Assembly: GCA_900472675.1 (NCBI GenBank)
Contig: UCJA01000013.1
Coordinates: 1 to 64,000 of the forward strand
Length of the DNA: 64,000 nucleotides
Source: Hyphomicrobiales bacterium
GTDB taxonomy: Bacteria > Pseudomonadota > Alphaproteobacteria > Rhizobiales > Rhizobiaceae
Direction: 5' to 3'
Positions 36,107 to 47,426 of the stretch are shown here, one piece after another (within the stretch, counting starts at the first letter, position 1; every line of letters starts with the position of its first letter). Below the pieces are notes generated by a model that ran no database searches, was not told the DNA's origin, and saw nothing but the letters and a program-made list of their open reading frames with translations. The position numbers and the translations under genes are program-made.

Positions 36107-39100
36107 CATCCTTCCCGAGGGCGACGACCCGATCCAGTGGATCGACTGGACGACGGTCCAGCAATCTCGCGCCTCCGATCCGACCAGTTCGGCCTGGGTT
36201 TCGGCGAACGCCGGCTCGGGAAAGACGCATGTGCTCACCCAGCGGGTGATTCGCCTGCTGCTGGCAGGCTGCCGACCGTCGGCGATCCTGTGCCTCACCT
36301 ATACCAAGGCCGCGGCCTCCGAAATGTCGAACCGCGTGTTCCAGCGGCTATCGGAATGGGCAGTCCTCGACGACGATGCCCTCAGACAGCGGGTTGCGGC
36401 GATCGAAGGCGAGATGCCGGACAGCCCCAAACTTGCGGACGCGAGACGTCTGTTCGCCAAGGCGCTGGAAACGCCGGGCGGCCTCAAGATCCAGACCATC
36501 CACGCCTTTTGCGAAGCGCTGCTTCACCAATTTCCGCTCGAAGCCAATGTTGCCGGGCATTTTTCCGTGCTTGATGACCGGGCCGCTTCCGCGCTCCTTG
36601 CTGAGGCGCGCCGTTCCCTGCTCACCGCCACCTCGGCGGAGGAGGATCCCGAGCTGGCGGAGGCTTTCGCGCATGTACTTGATCTCGGCGACGAGTTCGG
36701 GCTGGAGACGCTGCTCTCCGACATCATTTCCAAGCGTACGGCTATCGGCCGGTTCATCGCGCAGGCGGAGCGGCACGGCGGGATCGGCGCCGAGCTCAAA
36801 CGTGCCTTCGGGCTCGATCCCGCAGAAACGGAAGAGAGTGTTGCGGCTGCCTACTGGCCCTTGCCGGGCCTTTCCGGGATCACGCTCGATCTTTATCTCG
36901 CTCTGGCGGACCAGAAGGGCGGCTCGAAGGTGGCAGAGGTGGCCTATGGGTTGCGGCTGGTTGCCAAGGAACCCGACGTCTTTAAGCGGGCGCAGTACCT
37001 CGACCAGATCTTCCTGACCCGCGACGGAAAGCCGAAAGCTGATTCCTCGCTCGTCGCCAAGGCTATGGTCACCGCTTCGCCGGAGCTGGCCGACGCCATT
37101 GCCTCTGCCCGCAGCCATGTGGCGGAGCAAAGGGACCGGCTGCGGGTCATCCGGATGTTTCGGGCCACCAAGGCGGCGCTGACGCTCGCCCGCCGCCTCC
37201 ACGACGACTACGCGGACCTGAAGAAGCAGCGCAGCCTGCTCGATTTCGAGGATCTGATCGCCCAAACCGCCGATCTTCTTATCCGAGACGGTGTCGGCGC
37301 CTGGGTCCACTACAAGCTCGACCAGGGGATCGACCACATTTTGGTGGATGAGGCGCAGGATACGAGCCCGATCCAGTGGTCGGTGATCAAGTCGCTGGCC
37401 GAAGACTTCTTCTCCGGCAATAGCGCACGCGATACACGGCGCACGATCTTTGCCGTCGGCGACGAAAAGCAGTCGATCTATTCCTTCCAGGGCGCACGGC
37501 CGGAGCGATTTGCGGAAGAGCGGACGGACGCCGAAAAGCGCGTCAGAGCCAGCGGCCAGGGCTTTCACCCCGTGCGGCTGCCGCTGTCGTTCCGCTCGAC
37601 GGCGGATGTTCTCGCCGCCGTCGACCAGGTGTTCTCGCTGGAAGACAATGCCCGCGGCCTGAGCGCGCGCGGCGAGGCTGTGCAGCATCGCTCGAACCGG
37701 CTTGGGCATCCGGGAGAGGTCGATCTTTGGGACCCGATCGTGCCGGAAGTTTCCGAACAGGAGGAGGACTGGACGGCCCCCTTCGATTCGACGCCGGACA
37801 AGGCGCCGTCCGCCATCCTGGCTGGCCGCATTGCGGATCGCGTTGCCGCCATGATCGGCCGGGAAACCGTGATCGAAAAGGGCGTGGAGAGGCATATCGA
37901 GGCCGGTGACATCCTGGTGCTCGTGCGCAAGCGCGATGCCTTCGTCAATGCGCTGACCCGGGCCCTCAAGCGGCGCAACAACATTCCGGTGGCCGGCGCC
38001 GACCGGCTGCGTCTGACGAGCCACATCGCGGTGCAGGATCTTCTCGCCCTTGGTCGCTTCCTTCTGCTGCCGCAGGACGATCTATCGCTCGCCGCTCTTC
38101 TGAAAAGCCCGCTGTTCAACCTTGCCGAAGAGGATGTCTTCGACATCGCGGCATTGCGGCCCGACCAGACGAGCGCCTGGGATCACCTTAACCAGCTTGC
38201 GATCGACCAGCCCCTGCGGTTTTCGGAGCTGACCACCAGGCTACATCGCCTGCTGGTTCTGTCCCGTGAGGCAAGCCCGCACGATCTGTTTGCCCGGGTT
38301 CTTGGCGAACAAGGTGGGCGGCGACAGTTTCTCGGCCGACTCGGTACGGAAGCCGGCGATATTCTCGACGAGTTCCTGACCTTTGCGCTTCACCACGAAA
38401 CCCACGGCCTGCCCGGCCTGCAAGCCTTTGTTTCAACACTCGAGCTTGAATCGCCCGAAGTGAAACGCGAGCAGGATGGCGGCCGGAACGAAGTGCGGAT
38501 CATGACGGTGCACGCTTCGAAGGGCCTCGAGGCGCCAGTGGTGTTTCTCGTCGACAGCGGATCCAAGGCCTTCATCCCGACGCATGTGCCCAAGCTGCGT
38601 CTGCTGCAGATCGGCGGGGAAGAGGTGCCTGCCTGGGTGCCGGGCAAGATGCTCGGCAATGCCCTGACGGCGGCAGACGATCTGCGCCTGAAGACGCTGA
38701 CGGAGGAGGAATACCGGCGGCTGCTCTATGTGGGGATGACGCGGGCTGCCGACCGGCTGATCGTCTGCGGCTACCGTGGCAAGATCGATAACATCGGCAC
38801 ATGGCAGGCAATGATCGCATCGGCGCTGTCTGCCAACGCCTACCACTGCCAGCCCTTCGAATTCGGCTCTGAGGACAATTCCTGGCAGGGGTACAAATGG
38901 CGCCTGCCGGCGGCTCCAGGTCAGACCGTGAAGCAGAAAGAGGCAGGCGATACCGCTGTCGAACATCTGCCCCTGCCCGAAGCGCTGTCGCGGCCCCTGC
39001 CCGCATCCAAGCCGCTGCCAAGGCCGCTCAGCCCCTCCGGCGCCGGCGTCATGATCGATGACGATTCGGATGACCTTGTCGTCTCCTCGCCGCTGTTTGC

Positions 39101-39641
39101 GCCAGAAGAGAGTGCGGGTGTCGGCCTGCAAAAGGGGCGACTTGTGCATCGCATGCTGCAGATGCTGCCGGAGCACCCCAAAGCCGAGCAGTCCGCTGCG
39201 GCGCATCGCTATGCGGAGCGGGCTGCACGCTTCTGGCCGCAGGCCGAGCGGAAGGCGCTGGTCGACAGCGTGCTGTCCGTGCTGTCGCATCCGGAACTTG
39301 GTGACATTTTCTCCGCCCGCAGCCAGGCGGAGGTCTCCATCATGGGGACATTGTCACTGGAAGGGCGCGCCTATGCCATTTCTGGCCGGATCGACCGACT
39401 TGCAGTCACCGAAACACGGGTCGTCATTCTCGACTACAAGACCAACCGCGAGCCGCTACGCGGCCTAGCGAACATCCCGCTCGCCCACCGCGCACAGCTT
39501 GCGATCTACCGGGAAATCCTCAAGCCGCTCTACCCGGGACGGACCATCGATTGCGTGCTCGTCTATACGGAGACCGCAGCGGTGGTAACCTTGCCGCCAG
39601 AGTTGCTGGCCCGCTCGCTTGTGGAACTCAAAACAAAGTGA
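36099..39641 (+). CDS. addA: Double-strand break repair helicase AddA
   Basis: A 1180-residue UvrD-like superfamily 1A helicase with a C-terminal nuclease. Walker A is [16 protein letters not shown], motif Ia follows in [13 protein letters not shown], motif II is [12 protein letters not shown], and the RecB-like nuclease motif is VVILDYKTN near residue 1115. It is the motor of AddAB. ATG 36099 lies within the end of addB (ATGAGTGA), so the subunits are translationally coupled. trxA follows after 73 bases. Confidence 0.96.
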   Translation: MSDILPEGDDPIQWIDWTTVQQSRASDPTSSAWVSANAGSGKTHVLTQRVIRLLLAGCRPSAILCLTYTKAAASEMSNRVFQRLSEWAVLDDDALRQRVAAIEGEMPDSPKLADARRLFAKALETPGGLKIQTIHAFCEALLHQFPLEANVAGHFSVLDDRAASALLAEARRSLLTATSAEEDPELAEAFAHVLDLGDEFGLETLLSDIISKRTAIGRFIAQAERHGGIGAELKRAFGLDPAETEESVAAAYWPLPGLSGITLDLYLALADQKGGSKVAEVAYGLRLVAKEPDVFKRAQYLDQIFLTRDGKPKADSSLVAKAMVTASPELADAIASARSHVAEQRDRLRVIRMFRATKAALTLARRLHDDYADLKKQRSLLDFEDLIAQTADLLIRDGVGAWVHYKLDQGIDHILVDEAQDTSPIQWSVIKSLAEDFFSGNSARDTRRTIFAVGDEKQSIYSFQGARPERFAEERTDAEKRVRASGQGFHPVRLPLSFRSTADVLAAVDQVFSLEDNARGLSARGEAVQHRSNRLGHPGEVDLWDPIVPEVSEQEEDWTAPFDSTPDKAPSAILAGRIADRVAAMIGRETVIEKGVERHIEAGDILVLVRKRDAFVNALTRALKRRNNIPVAGADRLRLTSHIAVQDLLALGRFLLLPQDDLSLAALLKSPLFNLAEEDVFDIAALRPDQTSAWDHLNQLAIDQPLRFSELTTRLHRLLVLSREASPHDLFARVLGEQGGRRQFLGRLGTEAGDILDEFLTFALHHETHGLPGLQAFVSTLELESPEVKREQDGGRNEVRIMTVHASKGLEAPVVFLVDSGSKAFIPTHVPKLRLLQIGGEEVPAWVPGKMLGNALTAADDLRLKTLTEEEYRRLLYVGMTRAADRLIVCGYRGKIDNIGTWQAMIASALSANAYHCQPFEFGSEDNSWQGYKWRLPAAPGQTVKQKEAGDTAVEHLPLPEALSRPLPASKPLPRPLSPSGAGVMIDDDSDDLVVSSPLFAPEESAGVGLQKGRLVHRMLQMLPEHPKAEQSAAAHRYAERAARFWPQAERKALVDSVLSVLSHPELGDIFSARSQAEVSIMGTLSLEGRAYAISGRIDRLAVTETRVVILDYKTNREPLRGLANIPLAHRAQLAIYREILKPLYPGRTIDCVLVYTETAAVVTLPPELLARSLVELKTK

Positions 39642-39714
39642 GTCAGCGGCCATTGAAAAAATGCCGCGTCACGCTCACATCTGGTGCAACACAAAATCTT
39701 GTAGGAGAGCCCTC

Positions 39715-40035
39715 ATGGCTACCGTAAAAGTCGACAGCAATAATTTCCAGGACGAAGTGCTCAACTCGGCGCAGCCGGTCGTCGTGGACTTCTGGGCGGA
39801 ATGGTGCGGTCCCTGCAAGATGATCGCTCCGAGCCTTGAGGAAATCTCGACGGAGCTCGCCGGCAAGGTGAAGGTCGTCAAGCTCAACATCGATGAGAAC
39901 CCGGAACTGGCTGCCCAGTTCGGCGTGCGCTCCATCCCGACGCTTGCGATCTTCAAGGGTGGCGAAGTGGCTGATATCTCCGTCGGCGCCAAGCCCAAGA
40001 CGGCTCTTTCAGCCTGGATCGCCAGCGCCGCTTAA
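39715..40035 (+). CDS. trxA: Thioredoxin
   Basis: A 106-residue thioredoxin 1. The active site is WCGPC (Cys31, Cys34) after DFWAEW, and the cis-Pro loop is in [12 protein letters not shown]. It is the general cytoplasmic disulfide reductant. ATG 39715 is preceded by GGAGAG. A G+C-rich hairpin follows the stop. Confidence 0.97.
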   Translation: MATVKVDSNNFQDEVLNSAQPVVVDFWAEWCGPCKMIAPSLEEISTELAGKVKVVKLNIDENPELAAQFGVRSIPTLAIFKGGEVADISVGAKPKTALSAWIASAA

Positions 40036-40059
40036 TCTGCCCGTTACGTAGTTTTCAAG

Positions 40060-40090
40060 AAGCCCGGTTGCTGCTGCAGCCGGGCTTTAT
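40060..40090. terminator. Hairpin between convergent trxA and folC
   Basis: AAGCCCGG (40060-40067) pairs with CCGGGCTT (40080-40087) around a 12-nt loop that can itself pair partly (GCTGC-GCAGC). The T-tract is short on both strands, so it is a likely but not strong bidirectional terminator. Confidence 0.65.
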
Positions 40091-40112
40091 GCTGTCTGGG
40101 GCTCAGAGCGTT

Positions 40113-41456
40113 TCAGACGGGGGGCGTGCCGTTGTCGGCCAAGACATTGCCTGCGAAATACAACGAGCCACCGATGAGAATGCGCGGCGGCAAACTGCCC
40201 GAAGGCATTCGTCGGGCAATCTCCTGCAGGGCCTCGGCTGTTGACCCGGCAGGTTCCGCCACCAGCCCCGCATCAAAAGCGGCATGCGCCAGAACCACCG
40301 GATCAAGCCCCGCATCCGAGTTTCGGATCCGCACCGTGAAGACATGCTCAGCAAGATCGGCAAAGGCGCGGAAGTAGCCGACCGGATCCTTGGTGTTGAT
40401 CATGCCTGTGATCAGGTAGAGCGGACGCGGCTTGCGCTCTTCGAAGGCCGCCATGGCTTCGGCCACAACTTCTCCGCCGGCCGGATTATGGCCGCCATCG
40501 AGCCAGATCTCGGCATCCTTCGGAGCGACATTCACGAGTACTCCCTCGGTCAGCCTCTGAAGACGGGCGGGCCATTCGACTGTCGCCATCGCCTGTTCCA
40601 TCATCGCATCCGTCACCACAAAGCCCGCAGCCTTTACGGCGCGAATGGCGGCAGCGGCATTGGCATACTGGTGGCGACCCAGGAGCCTCGGCAGAGGCAG
40701 GTCCGTCAGTCCGAATTCGTCCTGGTAGATCAGCCGGCCGAACTCCTCGTGGGCCGAGAACTCCTGCCCGTAGACCGTGACGGGGCAGCCCAGCCGCTCG
40801 GCTGTCGAGACGAGGACATCGCGTGCCGCCTCGAACTCCTGCTGGCCGATGACGACCGGCCGGCCGCGCTTCATGATCCCCGCCTTTTCCGCGGCAATCA
40901 GCTCGACGCGATCGCCGAGATAGGCCTGGTGGTCCAGGGAAATCGGCATGATGACGGAGGCAGCGGGATCGGTAATGACATTGGTGGCGTCAAACCGGCC
41001 ACCAAGCCCCACCTCCAGCACGACGGCATCTGCCGGCTGTTCGGAAAACAGCAGGAATGCGACGGCTGTCAGGATTTCGAAGACGGTGATCGCTTGGCCG
41101 CCATTGGCTGCCGCCACGCGCCGGATCGCATCGGCAAACAGGGCGTCATCGACGAGTTTACCGCGCCCACCCCTGACCCCGATACGATAACGTTCGTGCC
41201 AGTGGACGAGATGCGGCGAGGTGTGGACATGGGTGGCGTAGCCGCCGGCTTCCAGAAGCGCCCGGCAAAAGGCCGTTGCCGAGCCTTTGCCGTTGGTGCC
41301 TGCAACGTGAATGACAGGCGGCAACTTGCGGTGCGGGTTGCCGAGCCGCTCGAGAAGAGCGCTGATCCGGCCAAGCGAGAGGTCGAAGCCCTTCGGATGA
41401 AGGGACATCAGCCTCTCGATCTCTCGTTCGGCCTCGCTGACCGCGGGTTCATTCAT
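40113..41456 (-). CDS. folC: Bifunctional dihydrofolate/folylpolyglutamate synthase
   Basis: A 447-residue Mur-ligase-family enzyme that adds glutamate to dihydropteroate and to folates. The ATP-binding loop is HVAGTNGKGSATAF, and VLEVGLGGRFDATNV and the ISLDHQAYLG segment are family signatures. ATG 41456 (MNEPAVSEAERE) has a GGGA-type sequence about ten bases upstream; an ATG nine bases earlier is an alternative. Last gene of the trpFBA-accD-folC operon, a common rhizobial order. Confidence 0.95.
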   Translation of the reverse strand: MNEPAVSEAEREIERLMSLHPKGFDLSLGRISALLERLGNPHRKLPPVIHVAGTNGKGSATAFCRALLEAGGYATHVHTSPHLVHWHERYRIGVRGGRGKLVDDALFADAIRRVAAANGGQAITVFEILTAVAFLLFSEQPADAVVLEVGLGGRFDATNVITDPAASVIMPISLDHQAYLGDRVELIAAEKAGIMKRGRPVVIGQQEFEAARDVLVSTAERLGCPVTVYGQEFSAHEEFGRLIYQDEFGLTDLPLPRLLGRHQYANAAAAIRAVKAAGFVVTDAMMEQAMATVEWPARLQRLTEGVLVNVAPKDAEIWLDGGHNPAGGEVVAEAMAAFEERKPRPLYLITGMINTKDPVGYFRAFADLAEHVFTVRIRNSDAGLDPVVLAHAAFDAGLVAEPAGSTAEALQEIARRMPSGSLPPRILIGGSLYFAGNVLADNGTPPV

Positions 41457-41481
41457 GATCGACATCCCGCAGTGCCAGGTT

Positions 41482-42372
41482 TCAGGCCGTTGCCGCGATA
41501 GGGGCGGCAAGCACCGGCTGTGCGGGCTGCTTCGTCAGGATTTTCAGAAGCCTGGCCAGTGTCGACGGGATATCATGGCGCTTGACGACCATGTCCACGA
41601 CACCATGCTCCAGCAGATATTCCGCCGTCTGGAAACCTTCCGGCAGCTTCTCGCGCAGGGTCTGCTCGATCACGCGCTTGCCGGCAAAGCCGATCTCGGC
41701 GCCCGGTTCGGCAATGTGGATATCGCCCAGCATCGCATAGGATGCAGTCACGCCGCCTGTCGTGGGATTGGTCAGCACCACGATATAAGGCAGGCCGGCT
41801 TCCTTCAGCATGTCGACGGCAACGGTCGTGCGCGGCAACTGCATCAGAGACAGGATGCCTTCCTGCATGCGTGCGCCGCCGGATGCGGGGAAGATCACCA
41901 GGGGGCACTTTTCCGCCAGAGCGCGTTCGCAAGCCTTCACGATGGCCTCGCCCGCTGCCATTCCCAGCGACCCGCCGATGAAGTTGAATTCATGAACGAC
42001 GGCCACGAGCTTCAGGCCCTGGACGTGTCCGAGACCGGCGAGAATGGTATCTTCCTGCTCGGTCTTTAGACGGCTATCCTTCAGGCGGTCGATGTAACGC
42101 TTGGAATCCCTGAACTTCAAAGGATCCTGGGCGACCTTCGGCTGCGGGAAAGATTCAAAGCTGCCATCGTCGAACAGATCGATCAGGCGCGCCTTGCCTG
42201 GCATCTTCATGTGGAAGCCGGACGCCGGGATGACCCATTTGTTGTCTTCGAGGTCCTTGTGGAAGACCATTTCGCCCGTTTCCGGGCACTTGATCCAAAG
42301 GTTTTCCGGCACTTCCCGGCGGCCCAGCATGGAATTGATGCGCGGGCGGACGTAACTGGTGAGCCAATTCAC
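41482..42372 (-). CDS. accD: Acetyl-CoA carboxylase carboxyltransferase subunit beta
   Basis: A 296-residue AccD that, with AccA, transfers the carboxyl group from biotin to acetyl-CoA. The crotonase-fold region ([37 protein letters not shown]) is intact. The N-terminal zinc ribbon is degenerate: only Cys29 remains, with Thr32, Ile48 and Ser51 at the other ligand positions. The start is GTG 42372 (family [16 protein letters not shown]) behind GGGAG; an ATG 21 bases upstream is less likely. Confidence 0.94.
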   Translation of the reverse strand: MNWLTSYVRPRINSMLGRREVPENLWIKCPETGEMVFHKDLEDNKWVIPASGFHMKMPGKARLIDLFDDGSFESFPQPKVAQDPLKFRDSKRYIDRLKDSRLKTEQEDTILAGLGHVQGLKLVAVVHEFNFIGGSLGMAAGEAIVKACERALAEKCPLVIFPASGGARMQEGILSLMQLPRTTVAVDMLKEAGLPYIVVLTNPTTGGVTASYAMLGDIHIAEPGAEIGFAGKRVIEQTLREKLPEGFQTAEYLLEHGVVDMVVKRHDIPSTLARLLKILTKQPAQPVLAAPIAATA

Positions 42373-42411
42373 TTGCTGTACTCCCGATTTCACTGATCCC
42401 AGAAAGGGAAA

Positions 42412-43251
42412 CTATTCGGCTGCAATAAGGCGAGCCGATCGCACGCCCGTCGACAGGTCCTGGACGAAGGTCACGACAGCCGGCACCGTCTCGGCCGTGG
42501 CATGCCCTTCCCTGTCAAGAGAAGCAGCGATCTTGTTGATGATAGCCGTGCCGACGACAACGCCATCAGCGGAAGCACCGATCAGGCGGGCATGCTCGGC
42601 CGTCTTCACACCGAAGCCGACGCAGACCGGAAGATCCGTATGGCGCTTGATCCGCACCACCGCCGCTGCAACCAGCGACGGATCCGGCAGCGCTGCGCCG
42701 GTAATGCCGTTCATCGACACGTAGTAGACAAAGCCCGAGGTGTTGGTAAGCACCTTGGGAAGGCGTCGATCATCGGTTGTCGGCGTCGTCAGGCGGATGA
42801 AGTTCACGCCCTTCCGAACGGCAGGAATGCAGAGCTCGTCATCCATTTCCACCGGCAGGTCGACGATGATAAGGCCGTCGATACCGGCCTCGACCGCATC
42901 ATCGAGAAACCGTTCGACGCCATAGATGTAGATGGGGTTGTAGTAGCCCATCAGCACGATCGGCGTCGTCGCATCGGTTTGGCGAAAATCTCGCGCCATC
43001 TGGATGGTCTTCGCTAGCGTCTGGCCATTCGCCAGGGCGCGCTGACCGGCAAGCTGAATGGCCGGACCATCGGCCATCGGGTCCGAAAACGGTGCGCCAA
43101 GTTCAATGACGTCGGCGCCGGCACCGGGCAGAGCCTTCATGATGGCGAGCGCCGTGTCATAATCCGGGTCGCCAGCCATGAAGTAGGTGACCAGTGCGGG
43201 CCGGCCTTCAGACTTCAGATCGGCGAACTTCTTGTCCATGCGTGCTGTCAT
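42412..43251 (-). CDS. trpA: Tryptophan synthase alpha subunit
   Basis: A 279-residue (beta/alpha)8 enzyme that splits indole-3-glycerol phosphate and passes indole to TrpB. Catalytic Glu is in [16 protein letters not shown] and Asp in [11 protein letters not shown]; the phosphate loop [10 protein letters not shown] is present. The ATG at 43251 lies four bases after the trpB stop; MDKKF at 43239 is an alternative start. Confidence 0.97.
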   Translation of the reverse strand: MTARMDKKFADLKSEGRPALVTYFMAGDPDYDTALAIMKALPGAGADVIELGAPFSDPMADGPAIQLAGQRALANGQTLAKTIQMARDFRQTDATTPIVLMGYYNPIYIYGVERFLDDAVEAGIDGLIIVDLPVEMDDELCIPAVRKGVNFIRLTTPTTDDRRLPKVLTNTSGFVYYVSMNGITGAALPDPSLVAAAVVRIKRHTDLPVCVGFGVKTAEHARLIGASADGVVVGTAIINKIAASLDREGHATAETVPAVVTFVQDLSTGVRSARLIAAE

Positions 43252-43255
43252 GCGA

Positions 43256-44476
43256 TCAGAGCCCCATTCCCAGGATCTTGCCGACGGTGAAGATGTCCTT
43301 GTCGCCCCGGCCACAGAGGTTCATCAGGATGATCTCGTCCTTGCCCATCTTCGGCGCGCGCTTGACGACTTCGGCCAACGCGTGGGCCGGCTCGAGCGCC
43401 GGGATGATTCCTTCGGTACGCGTCAGCAGTTGGAAGGCCGCCAAGGCTTCGTCGTCCATGATCGGCACGTATTCGGCGCGGCCCATGTCCTTCAACCAGG
43501 AGTGTTCCGGACCGATGCCGGGATAATCCAGCCCCGCGGAGATGGAATGACCTTCCTTGATCTGGCCGTCACCGTCCTGAAGCAGATAGGTGCGGTTGCC
43601 ATGCAGGACGCCCGGCGAGCCTGCGGTCAGCGAGGCACAGTGTTCTTCGCCGTCCAGCCCCTTGCCGCCGGCTTCCACGCCAACAATCCGCACCGATGCG
43701 TCATCCAAGAAGGGATGGAAGAGGCCGATGGCATTGGATCCGCCGCCGACTGCCGCAACCAGCATGTCGGGAAGACGGCCTTCGGCCGCCATCATCTGCT
43801 CGCGCGCTTCCTTGCCGATGACCGACTGGAACTCGCGGACCATTTCCGGATAGGGATGCGGTCCAGCTGCCGTGCCGATCATGTAGTAGGTATCATCGAC
43901 GTTGGTGACCCAGTCGCGCAGGGCCTCGTTCATGGCATCCTTAAGTGTGCCATTGCCAGCCGTCACCGGGATGACTTCGGCCCCGAGCAGCTTCATGCGG
44001 AACACGTTGGGTGCCTGACGCTCCACGTCGGTCGCGCCCATGTAGACCACGCAAGGAATGCCGAACCGCGCGGCAACCGTCGCCGATGCGACGCCATGCT
44101 GGCCAGCGCCGGTTTCGGCGATGATGCGGGTCTTGCCCATGCGCTTTGCCAGCAGGATCTGGCCGATGCAGTTGTTGATCTTGTGGGAGCCCGTGTGGTT
44201 GAGCTCGTCGCGCTTGAAATAGACCTTGGCGCCGCCGAGTTCTGCCGTCAGTCGCTCGGCAAAATAGAGCGGGCTCGGGCGTCCGACGTAATGGGTGCCG
44301 AGATGGGCAACTTCGGCCTGGAAGGCTGGGTCCGTCTTGGCCTTTTCCCACTCTGCCTCAAGATCGAGGATGAGAGGCATCAGGGTTTCCGCCACGAAGC
44401 GGCCGCCGAAAATGCCGAAACGGCCGTCTTCATCAGGACCGGAGCGGAAAGAATTGAGCTTAGGCGTCTCGTTCAA
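43256..44476 (-). CDS. trpB: Tryptophan synthase beta subunit
   Basis: A 406-residue PLP enzyme that joins indole and serine. The PLP lysine is in [15 protein letters not shown], the catalytic Glu region is ETGAGQHG, and the cofactor phosphate loop is GGGSNAIG. The family N-terminus [21 protein letters not shown] aligns with a TTG codon at 44476 that sits nine bases after GGGAG, so I start there; the open frame extends 20 codons further without a good site. Confidence 0.96.
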   Translation of the reverse strand: MNETPKLNSFRSGPDEDGRFGIFGGRFVAETLMPLILDLEAEWEKAKTDPAFQAEVAHLGTHYVGRPSPLYFAERLTAELGGAKVYFKRDELNHTGSHKINNCIGQILLAKRMGKTRIIAETGAGQHGVASATVAARFGIPCVVYMGATDVERQAPNVFRMKLLGAEVIPVTAGNGTLKDAMNEALRDWVTNVDDTYYMIGTAAGPHPYPEMVREFQSVIGKEAREQMMAAEGRLPDMLVAAVGGGSNAIGLFHPFLDDASVRIVGVEAGGKGLDGEEHCASLTAGSPGVLHGNRTYLLQDGDGQIKEGHSISAGLDYPGIGPEHSWLKDMGRAEYVPIMDDEALAAFQLLTRTEGIIPALEPAHALAEVVKRAPKMGKDEIILMNLCGRGDKDIFTVGKILGMGL

Positions 44477-44489
44477 CGATTTTACTCCC

Positions 44490-45146
44490 TTATGCGCCCC
44501 GGTGGTTCGCCTCAGCGACCGCCTGAAAAAACGCATCGATCATTTCAAGATCCTTGACGCCCGGAGCGCTTTCCACGCCAGACGATATGTCTATTCCCCG
44601 CGCACCCGTCGACGCGATGGCTTGCGCCACGTTGTCCTTATTCAGGCCTCCGGAAAGCATGTAATCCGGGCTGCCGTCAAGCGAAGCCATGAGGCTCCAA
44701 TCAAAGGAAACGCCGTTGCCGCCCGGAAGTTCGGACCCGGCCGGCGCCTTGGCATCGAAGAGGAAGCGGTCGGCCACCCCAATATAGGGATCCACCCTGT
44801 CAAGATCAGCAGCATCGCGCACCGAAAACGCCTTCATGACCGGCAATCCGTAAAGAGCCTTCACCTGCAAAAGGCGCTCAGGGCTTTCGTGACCGTGCAT
44901 TTGCAGAATATCCGGACGCACGAGATGCACGATGTCATCCAGTTCCTCGTCGGTCGCGTCGACGGTCACGGCCACGATCTTGGCCCTGCCTCTTATGCAG
45001 TCTGCCAGATCACCCGCGATCTCCGGGGCAATGTCGCGGGGGCTCTTTGGAAAGAATATGAAGCCGACGTGCGTCGCCCCGCGCGAGACGGCACGATCGA
45101 CTGTCTCGACGGTCTTGAGGCCGCAGATCTTGATGTCCAGTTTCAT
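44490..45146 (-). CDS. trpF: Phosphoribosylanthranilate isomerase
   Basis: A 218-residue (beta/alpha)8 isomerase, third step of the tryptophan branch. The catalytic Cys is in DIKICGLKT and the Asp in [12 protein letters not shown]; the C-terminal phosphate loops are [10 protein letters not shown] and [14 protein letters not shown] 45146 (MKLDIKICG) is the family start. First gene of trpFBA-accD-folC; its promoter should lie in the gap to 45508. Confidence 0.96.
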   Translation of the reverse strand: MKLDIKICGLKTVETVDRAVSRGATHVGFIFFPKSPRDIAPEIAGDLADCIRGRAKIVAVTVDATDEELDDIVHLVRPDILQMHGHESPERLLQVKALYGLPVMKAFSVRDAADLDRVDPYIGVADRFLFDAKAPAGSELPGGNGVSFDWSLMASLDGSPDYMLSGGLNKDNVAQAIASTGARGIDISSGVESAPGVKDLEMIDAFFQAVAEANHRGA

Positions 45147-45508
45147 GAGCGCGAAGTGCCATGAAAACGGGTCTGAGTCGAGCCCCAGGCGCTCATGCAA
45201 GGCTTCGGAATACCTTCCAGGAACCTTGGGAACGCCTTGCCGCCTCAGCTGCGGCGATCCGGCGCAGGGTTCTCTACCGCTTGCAAAGGAGGGGTCAGTC
45301 CATCCGCATCGAATCAGTCTGGATGAGGATCTGCCGCAGAGGTTCGAGAGACCCTACTACTCGCGTTAACGGCATGTGTGACCGCCTGCGGTCAATCCTG
45401 GTTTATAGGGATTTCCACCGCTTTTCACTGCCGTTTGATTTTGTCGCCATTTTGGAGTAGATCATTCCCAGCCGATGGCGTTTTAGAAATTTTTTGGCGG
45501 AGATCTCC
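45147..45508. other. Intergenic region between trpF and the cell-wall hydrolase gene
   Basis: These 362 bases separate two divergent genes. I see no convincing coding sequence, tRNA or strong hairpin here. The half nearest 45508 is AT-richer and should hold the hydrolase promoter. GGAG at 45499-45502 is that gene's ribosome binding site. No Trp-codon-rich leader peptide was recognised on the trpF side. Confidence 0.5.
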
Positions 45509-46525
45509 ATGCGGTCGGGCGGCGTCAGAGCAGTATTTCATGCCACGCTTATTGTTGCGACAGGTGCAGCTTTGTCTGCATGTACCACTGGGCAGAACGG
45601 GGCATCCCTCGACGCCAAATCTTCGACGACGAAGACTGCAAAAATGCATACCGGCCCTGCCAAGCAGGTCTACACCTATACGGCCAAGGATAAGGACTGC
45701 CTGAAGCGCGCGATGTATTTCGAATCGCAGCGCACCAGCGAGAGCGGCTTCATGGCCGTCGGCAGCGTGATCATGAACCGCCTCACCTCCGGCATCTATC
45801 CCCCGACGATCTGCGGTGTGGTCGGCCAGAAGAAGCAGTTCGCACCCGGCGTTCTGGCGCGCAAGGTCGACGAAGAAACCGCACCTGAGCTGGACAAAGT
45901 GGCCGATGCGGTGCTGAAGGGTGCGCGTCACCCCGACGTCAAGGAAGCCATGTTCTTCCACCGCAAAGGCCTGCGCTTCGGTTACGGCAACATGCATTAC
46001 GTGGCAGACGCTGGCGGCAACGAGTTTTACGAAAAACGCGGCGAAGATGGTCAGCTGCAGACTGCCGAGCCCAAGCCTGTCGAGCAGTATGTCCTGGCCT
46101 ATGCCTCGGACGGCATGCAGCAGCAGGCGATCAATTCTGTGATGATGGCATCAGCGCAGCCTCAGCCCGAGGCTCCAGCGACTGTGGTTGCGGCGAGCGC
46201 CCCTGTTGGCCCGCAGACGACGCAGACGGCTTCGGCCGCACCTGCATCCATCATCGCTCCGGTGGTCACAGCTGCAGTATCGCGTCCCGGCATGCCGTCG
46301 GATTTCGTAACGGCCTACGACGTGCCTCAGACGTCTCAGCGCGGTGATGCCCGTGCCTATCAAGCGGCTCTGACGGCGACCGTTCCCATTCCGCTGGCGC
46401 GTCCGGACGAAGCCAAGCTCATCGCCCAGCAAAAGCGGTCTGGTGCCGGAATTGCGATGGCTAACCCACCCCAGCAGTCCGGGATGAGTTCTCAGGATTG
46501 GACCATGCGCACCAGCAACTGGTGA
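45509..46525 (+). CDS. SleB-like cell wall hydrolase lipoprotein
   Basis: A 338-residue envelope protein. It has a lipoprotein signal with lipobox LSAC (Cys25), then a hydrolase_2/SleB-like domain (about residues 60-190) with the candidate catalytic Glu in CLKRAMYFESQRTSESG and later MFFHRKGLRFGYGN. The C-terminal 150 residues are rich in Ala, Pro and Gln and look disordered. SleB-type enzymes are lytic transglycosylases acting on murein. ATG 45509 follows GGAG; a TTG 15 bases earlier is in frame. Confidence 0.88.
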   Translation: MRSGGVRAVFHATLIVATGAALSACTTGQNGASLDAKSSTTKTAKMHTGPAKQVYTYTAKDKDCLKRAMYFESQRTSESGFMAVGSVIMNRLTSGIYPPTICGVVGQKKQFAPGVLARKVDEETAPELDKVADAVLKGARHPDVKEAMFFHRKGLRFGYGNMHYVADAGGNEFYEKRGEDGQLQTAEPKPVEQYVLAYASDGMQQQAINSVMMASAQPQPEAPATVVAASAPVGPQTTQTASAAPASIIAPVVTAAVSRPGMPSDFVTAYDVPQTSQRGDARAYQAALTATVPIPLARPDEAKLIAQQKRSGAGIAMANPPQQSGMSSQDWTMRTSNW

Positions 46526-46583
46526 GGCAACTCGCTTCCGTTTCAGCGGAGGGAGCGCCTAACGGTCCGACCTCATTTATCCT

Positions 46584-47345
46584 TTAATCGAAGTCGAGCG
46601 CATGGAGCTGTGAGCCATTCTGCTTCAGCCATTTGCGTGCTTCTTCCGTATGCGGGCAAAGCTGCCTGCACAGGGCCCAGAATTGGGGCCCGTGATTCAT
46701 CTCCTTGAGATGAGCGACTTCATGGGCTGCCAGATAATCGATGATCAGTGGCGGCGCCATGACGATCCGCCAGGAGAACGCCAGGCGTCCATCCCAGGAG
46801 CATGACCCCCAGCGGCTGCGGGTATCCTTCATGCTGATGGAAACAACCGGCTTGCGGATTGCCGCAGCATGCCGGGCCACCAGGATCTCCAGGTCCTTGC
46901 GCGCCTCCTTCTTGAGAAAGGCCGCTAGCCTTCGCCCCATATGCCCTTCCAGCCCGCTGACCCTCAGCACCGGGCCATCCGGCGTCTCGACCACCTCAGT
47001 AAGACCGCGCACACTGCCGGAGTGTTCGATCCGGTGATCGACGCCGCGCAGCGAAAGCGTTCCGCCGTCGCGCAGCGTGTTCTCGTCGACAAAGTGGGAG
47101 AGTCGGGACGCAAGCCATCCCTGATGGCGATCGAGGAAGTCTTCGATCTCACCTTTCCTCAGACCAAGCGGGACCGTCAGGCTTAGGCCCCGGCCGCCCG
47201 GGTCAATGCGAAGGGTTATGCGTGTTGCACGACCGTTCTCGCGGATCGTCAGCGGCAGTGCCCGCTCACCCACCCAATGCGCCCGCCTTGTCGTTTCGGG
47301 CGATCTCGTCTTGGATCGAAAGGGCTTTTTCAGGAGCGCGAACAT
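46584..47345 (-). CDS. YgjP-like metallopeptidase (DUF45/M48-related)
   Basis: A 253-residue soluble protein of the YgjP/DUF45 family. The zinc motif HEVAH (208-212) with a third ligand His218 in EMNHGPQFW, and the family RSRWGSCS motif (177-183), are clear. No signal peptide or membrane segment is seen, so it is probably cytoplasmic. The biological substrate is unknown. It converges on the preceding hydrolase with 58 bases between stops. Confidence 0.88.
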   Translation of the reverse strand: MFALLKKPFRSKTRSPETTRRAHWVGERALPLTIRENGRATRITLRIDPGGRGLSLTVPLGLRKGEIEDFLDRHQGWLASRLSHFVDENTLRDGGTLSLRGVDHRIEHSGSVRGLTEVVETPDGPVLRVSGLEGHMGRRLAAFLKKEARKDLEILVARHAAAIRKPVVSISMKDTRSRWGSCSWDGRLAFSWRIVMAPPLIIDYLAAHEVAHLKEMNHGPQFWALCRQLCPHTEEARKWLKQNGSQLHALDFD

Positions 47346-47377
47346 GCAGATATTCTACGTGGTTGCAGGGCACAAGA

Positions 47378-47412
47378 AAACCGGCGCCCATAGAGCGCCG
47401 GCTCTGTTTTGA
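47378..47412 (-). terminator. Rho-independent terminator of the DUF2852 gene
   Basis: On the minus strand, CCGGCGC (47395-47401) pairs with GCGCCGG (47381-47387) over a 7-nt loop and runs into TTTTCTTG. It lies just downstream of the DUF2852 stop at 47427 and would insulate the metallopeptidase gene. Confidence 0.85.
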
Positions 47413-47426
47413 TCACGCTGCACGGT

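Noticed and set aside
45147..45508. Trp attenuator leader upstream of trpF
   Set aside because: No short frame with tandem Trp codons followed by alternative hairpins was found; in rhizobia attenuation is known at trpE, not trpF.
46526..46583. Imperfect hairpin between the cell-wall hydrolase and metallopeptidase genes
   Set aside because: Pairing is interrupted and there is no T-run, so a terminator call is not supported.
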